Shown here piece after piece: positions 46,001 to 53,600 of a DNA stretch of 64,000 bases; the first letter of the stretch is position 1; the number at the start of each line of letters is the position of its first letter. Source of the stretch: Acidobacteriaceae bacterium UBA1307 (GTDB taxonomy: Bacteria > Acidobacteriota > Terriglobia > Terriglobales > Acidobacteriaceae); contig DBTV01000011.1 in NCBI GenBank assembly GCA_002307235.1, positions 110,638-174,637 on the forward strand, in the 5' to 3' direction. The notes beneath the pieces are model-generated. The model did no database searches. It had not been told where the DNA came from and saw nothing but the letters and a program-made list of their open reading frames with translations. The position numbers and the translations under genes are program-made.

Positions 46001-46523
46001 TCGTCTGTTCGCCACGCGCCGTGCCCGGCGTCAGCAGCGCCAATTGCGCAAAGTTGCGTCCATTCAGAGGAAGATTCGCGACCTGCTCGGCATGCACGGT
46101 CTGGCTCAGGCTTGGATCAGAGCGCTCGATCTCGGTCTCAGAGGCTTCCACGCTGACTGAAGTCATCACGCCACCCGGATGCAACGTCAGAGCCAGCGTC
46201 AGATGCTGCTGGCCTTCGAGCGCCGTGTTGGTGACCTCATACGGCTGAAAACCCTCGTGCTCGGCCTTGATGCGATACACACCAATCGGCAGCACGGTAA
46301 AGGAGAACGAGCCGTTGCCATCTGTCAGGGCATGGCGCTCTTCGTTCGTGCGCTGGTTGGTCAGTGTCACATTCGATGCGGGCAGCGAAGCACCCGTCGT
46401 ATCGGCAACCGAACCGGTGATGGAACCCACCGATTGAGCACGGGCTAGTTGCCCGAGGAACAACAGGGCAAACAAGGCAAAGATCGTTCTGGTCTTACAC
46501 ACACGGGTACACAATGCTGACAA
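43056..46523 (-). CDS. TonB-dependent outer-membrane receptor (Oar-like)
   Basis: An 1155-residue Oar-type receptor. A signal peptide (to about residue 29, ARAQ/S) precedes a carboxypeptidase-regulatory-like domain (~30-115: GSVADTTGASLPASNVTLTN), a plug domain (~125-250, LPLNGRNFAQLALLTPGT and DGVDNNELTGG) and a beta-barrel ending QFAMKYLF with the terminal Phe. The start is a TTG at 46523, supported by GGAGG six bases upstream; GTG 46502 is the alternative. The putative cargo is unknown. The next gene on the same strand is a secreted adenosine deaminase, so nucleoside-containing material is one guess. A 7-bp inverted repeat (CCGGTTC 46563-46569 / GAACCGG 46591-46597) lies upstream and could be an operator. 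Confidence 0.9.
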   Translation of the reverse strand: MSALCTRVCKTRTIFALFALLFLGQLARAQSVGSITGSVADTTGASLPASNVTLTNQRTNEERHALTDGNGSFSFTVLPIGVYRIKAEHEGFQPYEVTNTALEGQQHLTLALTLHPGGVMTSVSVEASETEIERSDPSLSQTVHAEQVANLPLNGRNFAQLALLTPGTARGEQTTDFLNQGTSSEVSFRGSVSLSVQGMAENTNDWRLDGVDNNELTGGAVAFLPEVDAIQEFNVLTFNYSAQYGSRGGGTILVSTKSGSNEYHGSAFEFLRNDYLDARNYFDPVKKGKYRQNQFGGSVGGPILKNKTFFFVDYQGNRVRQAAPILSVVPTTAQTQQHIFTNPIFDPTSTLSASSATARTSYYNTTLGAYKIPDGQISSIGQAILNLFPAPSPAGTSGLTGSYNYAASPLRSMDDDEFDVRIDHHLSDNDHLFARISWDNAHQFNPSGLPGFGAKTTYTSTTNFRTRARNFAISDTHIFSPHVVNQIAVGYNRDYNVIRGYGYGTEAAESLGITGANLGDLATSGMTMISMTGFNAIGDRLYSPYQGGTNVFHYLDSLSVVKGKHNMVFGFDFRPMQNNGLGETYLHGQLAFTKDFTAYSTSTTFASTITDTASGIKGANGNPIASLLLGYPSSGNRQNQLNSGVIGRRWKEYRGYAQDNWTVTPSLTVSLGLAYMVVTPLTEAQGRIANFDTQTGLYYVAGKQASTYTGTIASDKYAGIKTDYSNVQPRIGFSLSPFGPTHNTVLSGGYGIFHDTSHLGQSAGIHQNPPYTNTFTFSTNNVTPSRVLIAGASSNGFPDNSAAQNPVSYTGSVVAMNRNFKQGLVQQYNLGLQQGIKGAVINVAYAGTHATRMFNDINAFNGAAPGAGSNLAARRPFPTLNTITDINCNGWLIYNSLQAKVERRTHGFYLLGAYTYAQALTNGYSEAVTTLAGSTYFPLTMGSSFYHGYPVLVSTPGNAAGRALVKRDDRGSAAQQLRSNFTASVLYELPFGRGHRYLNHSSKVVNQVVAGWQANSIITTHSGFPMAFTQATNTSGAGVTNRPDLVSGCNLYSGAKTVSKWFNTACFAAPTAQQLGNAPRTYGSGPGRTNVDFSMYKKFQTYRQQNLEFHAEFFNILNHTQLGMPDQGLGNSTFGTISTTVMSNRQVQFAMKYLF

Positions 46524-46780
46524 CTGCAGCCTCCGAAGAGCAATGAATTAACGATTGGGATACCGGTTCAGAAGAAATCCCCGGTCAATGGAACCGGCCC
46601 TGATTTAAGTATAGATTAACAGACGATAAATTACTGCATTGCACCATCGACTGTCGAGCGGCCTTTTCCTCGCAATTTTTCGAGTGCAAAAGCCGCCCTT
46701 TGTCGCGATTTCAAACAGGATGGCCAAATCTGAAAACACCGGCGCGGTCCCTGCGCTCCTTCTCCATGACCAGAAACACG

Positions 46781-47281
46781 TTACGCCCGCGTGTCCGCCT
46801 CATACGCCTTTACAAATTTCGCGATGGTCGATGTCGTCGAACGGCCCTGCACCATCTCGGCCAGCACGACGCGGCCACCATGCGCCTCAACGACCTCGCG
46901 CCCGCTCACGTAATGCGCCCAGTCCTTGCCCTTGACCAGAACCTGCGGCAAAATCTGCGCAATCACATCCTTCGGTTCTTTTTCAGAAAAGAAGATGACG
47001 TAATCGACGGCGCGCAACGAGCCAAGCACCCAGGCACGATCCTGCTCAGAGTTGATCGGCCGCTCCGGCCCCTTGTTGGCGCGCACCGAGGCGTCCGTAT
47101 TCAGGGCCACCACCAGCGCATCGCCCTGATTGCGAGCAAAGGTCAGATATTCCACATGCCCGCGATGCAAAAGATCGAAGCATCCATTCGTAAACACAAG
47201 TTCTTTGCCCTCGGCCACCAGCCGGTCGCGCTCTGCTCGCATCTGTTCGACGCTCAGAATCTTCGGTCCTGCAATCTCCAT
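46781..47281 (-). CDS. rfaE2: D-glycero-beta-D-manno-heptose 1-phosphate adenylyltransferase (HldE C-terminal type)
   Basis: A 166-residue nucleotidyltransferase that makes ADP-heptose for LPS inner core. It corresponds to the C-terminal domain of E. coli HldE as a separate protein. The cytidylyltransferase-like signature FTNGCFDLLHRGHVEYL (HxGH in the form HRGH) is complete, and the C-terminal region has GRSTTSTIAKF, matching the second nucleotide-binding ISTT-type motif. ATG 47281 has AAGGAG five to six bases upstream. It lies 28 bases after the Fur-family gene on the same strand and probably shares its transcript. The kinase partner (RfaE1) is not in the window. Confidence 0.92.
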   Translation of the reverse strand: MEIAGPKILSVEQMRAERDRLVAEGKELVFTNGCFDLLHRGHVEYLTFARNQGDALVVALNTDASVRANKGPERPINSEQDRAWVLGSLRAVDYVIFFSEKEPKDVIAQILPQVLVKGKDWAHYVSGREVVEAHGGRVVLAEMVQGRSTTSTIAKFVKAYEADTRA

Positions 47282-47309
47282 TGCTTCTCCTTGTGAAGCC
47301 TCTGCAACA

Positions 47310-47849
47310 TTATGCGATGTGGGCAGCATCCCCACAAGCACGCGCATCCTCCGCACCCTTCTTGTTCGCGCGCGTGGCACGCGTGGCCGCCGTCGCCTCG
47401 GGCATAGCCTGGCAGCCGCCACAATAGCCGCCAATCTCGGTGCGCGCCACGTCCACGCGAAAGCCGCACTGCTGCTCGACCTCGGCCCGCAACTGCGCCA
47501 GGTGCTCGGACTCGAACTCGATCACCTGCCCGCAACGCAGGCAGGTCACGTGAATATGATCGTGTTCCGGTCGGCGCTCGTAAAAATGCGCATCGCCGGT
47601 GACGTGCATCAGATCCAGTTCATCGATCAGCCCGTGGCGCTTCAACAGCCCGATCGTGCGATAGACCGTCACGCGATTGACGCTCGCTTCAACCCGGCTG
47701 GCACGCCGCAGAATCTGCGCCGCGTCCAAATGCCGCTCCGCGCTCTCAATCGTCGCCAGAATGGCGCGTCGCTGGCGCGTCATCCGTACACCGCGCTGGG
47801 CCAGCTCGCTCTCCAGTCGGCTCTCCGTCATCGTCGTATGGGGTGACAT
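47310..47849 (-). CDS. Fur-family metalloregulator
   Basis: A 179-residue regulator of the Fur/Zur/PerR family. The N-terminal winged helix includes RMTRQRRAILATIE and the DNA-recognition helix SVNRVTVYRTIGLLKRHG. The dimerisation half has the metal-sensing HDHIHVTCLRCGQVIEFE. The structural zinc site is formed by CLRC and CGGC pairs. After CGGC a 33-residue Ala/Arg-rich tail is extra to most Fur proteins. ATG 47849 has AGGAG about six bases upstream. Whether it senses Fe, Zn, Mn or peroxide cannot be decided from sequence. It is divergent from a siderophore-type TonB receptor, a natural Fur or Zur target. Confidence 0.9.
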   Translation of the reverse strand: MSPHTTMTESRLESELAQRGVRMTRQRRAILATIESAERHLDAAQILRRASRVEASVNRVTVYRTIGLLKRHGLIDELDLMHVTGDAHFYERRPEHDHIHVTCLRCGQVIEFESEHLAQLRAEVEQQCGFRVDVARTEIGGYCGGCQAMPEATAATRATRANKKGAEDARACGDAAHIA

Positions 47850-48085
47850 CGGTTCTCCTCTCGCTCTTCTTGCAACAGATTTTCACAAGATGCAACAGAA
47901 TCTGAGCTTTACAGTCCTTACATTCTTGCCTTTCGTTCAGGACTTAATTAGTCTTATATTGCAGTTTGCAACGGCGTTGCAAGTAATGCTCTTTTCCTTA
48001 GGGCACATTGCGACCTACAGATGCAACAGAGTTTCACCTTGCAGTATTTTACCTTGCCTTTGCTTCACTGACAGGAGTCCATTTC
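47850..48085. promoter_or_regulatory. Repeat-rich divergent control region of Fur-family gene and TonB receptor
   Basis: TGCAACAGA occurs three times (47871-47879, 47891-47899, 48022-48030). The first and third extend to near-identical 16-mers (TGCAACAGATTTTCAC at 47871-47886 and TGCAACAGAGTTTCAC at 48022-48037). Between them is a 17-bp perfect palindrome, TTGCAAC-GGC-GTTGCAA (47966-47982), sharing the TGCAAC half-site. The region is AT-rich and holds promoters for both genes. The repeated half-site suggests binding by one regulator, most simply the Fur-family protein itself. Confidence 0.6.
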
Positions 48086-50512
48086 ATGTTCTTCGCTCTC
48101 AAGCGACCGTTGCACAGCGGCCGTATGCTCGCAGTCTGTCTGCTTCCCCTCGCCATCACAGCAGTCAACGCGCAGAAGGTGCCGCACAGCACAACCACCC
48201 TGCTTGCCGCCGCCAATCCTTCGGCCGCGCTGGCGCCGGTTGCGCGCGGCACCATCACCGGCCGTGTTCTCGATCCGCAGGGGCACACCATCGCCAATGC
48301 CGAGGTCGCGCTTCTGCTCGACGGCACCGCAGTTGCCACCACGCACACCGACGCCAATGGCCTCTATCGCCTTCGTCAGCCGCAAGGCAGCTTTGAGCTG
48401 ATCGCCGCGGCGCCCGGCATGGCCGCCACGCGCCAGACGGTGCAGCTTGCCGCCGGACAGACCACGGAACTCGACTTTACCCTGCAACTGGCGCAGGCCA
48501 GCAGTTCCGTGCAGGTCACCGCATCGGGCTATCAGATCGAAACGCAATCGGCCGCTTCGCGCATTCCCATTCGCCCGCTCGATCTTCCGCAGACCGTGAC
48601 CACTGTTTCGCAGGACGCGATGCGCGACCGTGCCGTAACCTCCATGCAGGAGGCTCTGGCCTACATTCCCGGCGTCAGCCCCATGCTCGGCGAAGGCCGT
48701 CGCGATCAGGTCTCTATTCGCGGCATGAACGCCAACACCGATCAGTACATCGACGGCGTCAAGGACGACGCAACCTACTATCGCGATCTGTCGAACACCG
48801 AATCGATCGAAGTTGTCGAAGGCCCGGCCGCCGTGCTCTACGGCCGTGGCACCTCGGGCGGGCTCATCAACCGCATCACCAAGAAGCCGCACAACGCCGG
48901 CACCCTCGCCGAGCTCTCCACGATCGATGGCAGCTATGGCCAGAAGCGCGTGGAAGGCGACGTCGACACCCTGCTCGGCAGCCCCAAACTCGGCCTGCGC
49001 ACCACCGGAGCCTGGGAAAACAGCGGCAGCTTCCGCCACTTCTACGAGCTTGATCGCTACGCCTTCGCCTCGACGTTGCGCTGGCGTCCCACGCCCAAGC
49101 AGGACGTCAACCTGCAGATGCAGCGACTGCGCGACGAGCGCACGCCGGACCGTGGCATTCCCTCGCTCAACGGTCGCCCCGCGCCGGTCAACATTGCCAA
49201 CTTCTACGGCTACGCCCTCAACGGCGGCAGCGCCCCGGCCGATTACGTGCACAACGCGGTCACCGATGAAACTCTCGACTGGAAGGGCGCTCTGCTCGGC
49301 TGGAACGGTCATGACATCTTCCGCCACTCCGGCTACCAGACCAACTTCCAGAACACCTTCCCTTCGACCGTGAGCAACGGCAAGGTGACGCGCTCCGAAT
49401 ACAACAGCGCCACCCGGCAGGAGAACTACTTCAATCAGGGCGAGGGCTGGCGCAACTTCAGCACCGGCAAGATCGATCACATGTTCCTCGCCGGCATCGA
49501 GTATGGTCATCAGCACGTACGCCTGCGCCGCTCAACGGGCACCGCGGCCAGCGTCGATCTCTACAATCCCGCGCAGATCGCCCCAACGCTGAGCACCGTG
49601 CTAACCAACAACAACGGCTTCATCGGCCAAACCGTCGCCGCCTATGTTCAGGACGAGCTCTCCTTTGCCCGGCACTGGAAGGCGCTGGTCGGCGTGCGCT
49701 TTGACAACTACCGGCAGAGCCAGCATGACTACAACACAGCCGCCAACAGCATCGCGCGCGCCGACAATGCCTTCAGTCCGCGCATCGGACTGCTCTACCA
49801 GCCCGATGCCGAAGCCTCTTATTACGTGAACTGGAGCCACACCTTCGACCCCTCGGGCGAAACCCTGAGCCTGACCGCGATCAACACCAACAACACCGCC
49901 AATCTGAAGCCGGAAAAAACCGACAACTACGAAGCCGGTGCCAAATACCTGCTCTTCAGCGGCCGCCTGACCGCCAACGCCGCGCTCTATCGGCTCAACC
50001 GCACCGACATCAAGGTGCCCGACTATGCGGCCGACCCCACCGGCGCAACCTACATCAACGCCGGCACGCAGCGCACCGACGGCTTCGATCTCGGCTTCAG
50101 CGGCGCGGTCACCCCGCACTGGCGCATGAATGGCGGATGGGCCTGGATGGATGCTTACTACGCCGACAATCCGACGCTGAGCAGCGGCATCAGCCTGCAG
50201 GGCAAGCGCGCGCAACTGATCCCGGTCAACAGCGGATCCTTCTGGCAGCTCTACGAGTGGACGCGCGGCTTTGGCGCTGGTCTCGGCGCGGTCGCCATGA
50301 ACTCGCGCTACACCACCAGCGACAACCAGGTAAGGCTCCCCGGCTTTGCCCGTCTGGACGCCACCGCCTACTACCATGCCCGCCACTGGGATCTGGACGC
50401 ACACATCGAGAACCTGTCGAATGTGCGCTACTACGAGTCGGCCCACACCAACAACCAGATCATGCCCGGCTCACCGGTCAGCGGCAGAGTCACCTTCCGG
50501 TTGAAGTTCTAA
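48086..50512 (+). CDS. TonB-dependent siderophore-type receptor
   Basis: An 808-residue outer-membrane receptor of the ferric-siderophore class. A signal peptide (to ~31, AVNAQ/K) is followed by a carboxypeptidase-regulatory-like domain (~55-140), then a plug domain beginning IPIRPLDLPQTVTTVSQD. The plug has MQEALAYIPGVSP, IRGMNANTDQYIDGVKDD and VVEGPAAVLYGRGTSGGLIN, all typical of siderophore receptors. The barrel ends SGRVTFRLKF, with SNVRYYESAH in the last strands. ATG 48086 has AGGAG eight bases upstream. It is divergent from a Fur-family gene, so iron (or zinc) limitation probably induces it. The ligand cannot be named. A strong hairpin follows. Confidence 0.93.
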   Translation: MFFALKRPLHSGRMLAVCLLPLAITAVNAQKVPHSTTTLLAAANPSAALAPVARGTITGRVLDPQGHTIANAEVALLLDGTAVATTHTDANGLYRLRQPQGSFELIAAAPGMAATRQTVQLAAGQTTELDFTLQLAQASSSVQVTASGYQIETQSAASRIPIRPLDLPQTVTTVSQDAMRDRAVTSMQEALAYIPGVSPMLGEGRRDQVSIRGMNANTDQYIDGVKDDATYYRDLSNTESIEVVEGPAAVLYGRGTSGGLINRITKKPHNAGTLAELSTIDGSYGQKRVEGDVDTLLGSPKLGLRTTGAWENSGSFRHFYELDRYAFASTLRWRPTPKQDVNLQMQRLRDERTPDRGIPSLNGRPAPVNIANFYGYALNGGSAPADYVHNAVTDETLDWKGALLGWNGHDIFRHSGYQTNFQNTFPSTVSNGKVTRSEYNSATRQENYFNQGEGWRNFSTGKIDHMFLAGIEYGHQHVRLRRSTGTAASVDLYNPAQIAPTLSTVLTNNNGFIGQTVAAYVQDELSFARHWKALVGVRFDNYRQSQHDYNTAANSIARADNAFSPRIGLLYQPDAEASYYVNWSHTFDPSGETLSLTAINTNNTANLKPEKTDNYEAGAKYLLFSGRLTANAALYRLNRTDIKVPDYAADPTGATYINAGTQRTDGFDLGFSGAVTPHWRMNGGWAWMDAYYADNPTLSSGISLQGKRAQLIPVNSGSFWQLYEWTRGFGAGLGAVAMNSRYTTSDNQVRLPGFARLDATAYYHARHWDLDAHIENLSNVRYYESAHTNNQIMPGSPVSGRVTFRLKF

Positions 50513-50528
50513 TCTTCGGCAAACAACG

Positions 50529-50575
50529 GTGGGCAGTGCGGTGCGGAATCCTCGATTCCGCAGCGCACTGCCCAC
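50529..50575 (+). terminator. Long hairpin after siderophore receptor
   Basis: GTGGGCAGTGC (50529-50539) pairs with GCACTGCCCAC (50565-50575), and GCGGAATC with GATTCCGC inside, around CTC. It forms a 19-bp interrupted stem directly after the stop codon; no T-run follows. Confidence 0.7.
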
Positions 50576-50597
50576 AAATGTATAGCGAAGCAAAAAA

Positions 50598-50633
50598 GCG
50601 CCCCGGCACCGATCAACACGGTGCGGAGGGCGC
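50598..50633 (-). terminator. Intrinsic terminator of the RND efflux operon
   Basis: Read on the minus strand, GCGCCC...GGGCGC with an inner GCACC/GGTGC pair forms a stem followed by six T (complement of A at 50592-50597). Confidence 0.85.
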
Positions 50634-50682
50634 AAGTCAAGCAACCAAACAACTCAATCCTTGTCGAAGCGATGCCGCCGCC

Positions 50683-53600
50683 TCAATACAATCTCTGCCC
50701 CAACAACCGGGCCAGTTCGGCGCGCGCCGTGGCACGCTCCACATGCACCTCGAACAGTTGCGCCCGCGCCTCGGCCAGTTTGGCTTCCGCCTCGGCCAGG
50801 GCAGAGCCCGTTGCCGTCTTCGCCTCCACCTGATCGGAGACAAGCCGGCGCATCTCGGCCCGCGCCTTCTCTGCGGCCTCGGCGGCCCGCAGAGTCACCG
50901 CGCTGCGCCGCAGCCTGCGCAGAACCTTCTCCACCTCAATTTGCAGATGGTTCTCGGTCTGCTGCAGATTCAGCTCCGCCTGCGCCTGTTGCGCCTTGCG
51001 TTCGCGAATCTGCCCGGTGCGCTTGCCGAACTCCGAAAGCGTCCACTCCATGCGCAGTCCCACTGTCGCCGAGTTGTCCGCCAACAGCGGCACGCCGTTC
51101 TGATACATGTGCTGCGCAAACAGACTCACATCCGGCACAAACTCCAACCGTGCCGCACGTACCCCGGCCTGCGCCTTGCCGAGCGTCCCACGTGCCGACG
51201 CCACCTCGGGATTCGTCGCCAGCGCATCCTTGACCAGCGAGGCGGCGGTCAGTGCAGGGCCCGACGCATTCTGCGCCGCTGCCTCTTCTTCAGTGCCCAC
51301 TTCGGTTGTCGACAGAGAAAACTCCGCATTCGCCGGAAGCCCAAGAAGGTCGCCCAGATCGGCCTTCAGATCCGTCGCGCTGTCCTCGAGCGTGTTCAGC
51401 ACACTGTTCGCCTCGGCGATCTCGGCCACCGCCGCTTGCACCTCGACCTCCAGAGCGGTGCCGGACTGCACGGCATTGCGCGCCTCTGCAATCTTCTGCT
51501 CACCGGCATGAATCCTGGCCTCGGCCGCCTTGCGCCGCTGCTCAACCGCCAGCGCGTTGTAGTAGAGCTTCTTCACATTGAGCGTGACCTCATCCTCGGC
51601 CCGCTGCGCATCGGCCGTCGCCGTCGCCACATCGGCCCGCGCCGCGCGCACACCCGCCTGAATCTTGAAGAACTGCGTCAGCGGCTGGGCGGCCGTGGTC
51701 GTACTCACAAACAGGTTCTGCCTACCGAGCGAGATCGATATATCCTTGTTCGGCAAATCACCCGTGCTGGCATAGTTGCCCAGCGCGCCATGAGGAATCG
51801 TCAGGCTCTGCTTCTCGCTCAGATAGAGCGACTGGCTCTCGTTTTTCACGCTCGGAAAATAATCCGCGCGTGCCTCGGTGACCTTTGCCCTGGCCTCGTC
51901 CACCTTGAGCCGCGCCATCTGTACCGTGCGATTCTTCTGCTGCGCCAACTGGATGGCCTCATCGAGCGAGACCGTGGGACTCTGCGCCTGTGTCGGCACG
52001 CTGCCCAGCGCGGCCAGCGCCAGCAGAACAGCCGCCACCGCGGGGGCCGTCTTCGCCTTGCGGCTATGCACCGCGACAAAGAGAACCGGAATCACGATCA
52101 GCGTGAAGAACATCGAGACCAGCAGTCCGAAGGCGATCACGCTGGCCAGCGGCGACCACAGGCTCGACCCCGAAACGATCATCGGAACCACGCCAACCGC
52201 GGCGGCCATCGTCGTCAAAAAGATCGGCCGCAGACGCCGTTCGCCAGCCTCCGTCGCCGCCTGCACCAGCGGTGTGCCGGCCTTGATGCGATCGTAAATC
52301 GCGTCGATCAAAATAATCGAATTGCGCACCACCAAACCTCCCAGGCTGATGACTCCCACAAAAGCCGTGAAGCCAAAGGGATTTCCCGTGATGAACAGTC
52401 CCAGCGCCGCGCCCGGCAGGGCCAGCGGGAAGGCCGCCATCACGATCAGAGGATCGGAGAGCGTGCGGAACTGCAACAGCAGAACCAGGAAGATGAGAAT
52501 CAGGCTGATGACGAGCGCCCAGTTCATGTCGCCCGAGGTCTCGTTCTGGCTCTCCTCTTCGCCGCCATAGGCAATGCTGTAGCCCTCCGGCAGTTGCATC
52601 GCGGCAATCTGCTTGCGTGCGCTGGCCAACACCTGACTCGGCAGCGTCTCCCCTTCGGCAAAGCTGCGCACAGTGATCGTCCGCACCCCGTTGCGACGCA
52701 CGATGCGCCCCGACTGCCACTCCGGCGTCAACGTCGCAATGGAACGGACCGGCACGCTGGCTCCGCTGGTCGGCGATTGCACATACAAATCGCCCACATT
52801 GTCGAAGCTCTTGCGTTCGTTCTCGGCCAGACGCAGAGTAATCGCCAACGCGCGGTCGCCCTCCCAGTAACTGGCTACCGGCACGCCCTCAAAGCCCATC
52901 GCGAGTTGCTGCGCCAGGTTGGCGTTGGTAAACCCCAGCCGGTTGGCAACCACGTCGTTCAAGTGGACGCCGGTCTGCAACTGCATCTCATGCCAATCGT
53001 TGTGAATGTAGCTTGCCCCCGGCGTGTGGCGCAGAATGTTCTCCGTCTGCGCTGCCAGCGAGCGCAACACCGTGTCATCGGGCCCGGAGATGCGCACCTC
53101 GATCGGCGCCTCCATATCGTCGCCCTGCTGCAACTCCTTCACAAAGACGCGGGCCTCCGGCGTCAACGCGGGCAGTTGCGCGCGCAACTGCTCCACCAGC
53201 TTCGGCGTTGCGGCAACACTGCGCGTATTCACCAGCACCTGCGCATAGTTTTCCGCCGGTGGCTGCGGGTTGATGTCGTAATAGAAACGCGGTGCGCCTG
53301 CGCCAAGAAAGCTCGAATAGTTTTTCACCATCGACTCTTTTTGCAGCGCCTGCTCAATGCGCCGCACCACCGCATCGGTCGCCTCAACGCGCGTGCCCTC
53401 CGGCATCCACACATCCAGCACAAACTGGTCGCGCTCGGCCAGCGGGAAGAACTGCTGCTTGACCAGTTGCAGCACGCCAATGCCAACGACAAAGGCCACC
53501 ACGCCCGAAACCAGCACCGTGCGCCGGTTCTGCATCGCCCATGTGATCGCGCGCTGATAGCCGCGCTGCAAGGCATCGATGGCAGAAAACTTCTTGCGTG

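Noticed and set aside
43806..46160. Long plus-strand frame opposite the second TonB receptor
   Set aside because: Low-complexity Arg/Val/Ala composition, no motifs, fully inside a clear receptor gene.
47866..48037. CRISPR array suggested by three repeated 9-mers
   Set aside because: Repeats are too short, irregularly spaced (20 and 131 bases) and sit in a promoter; no cas genes are present.
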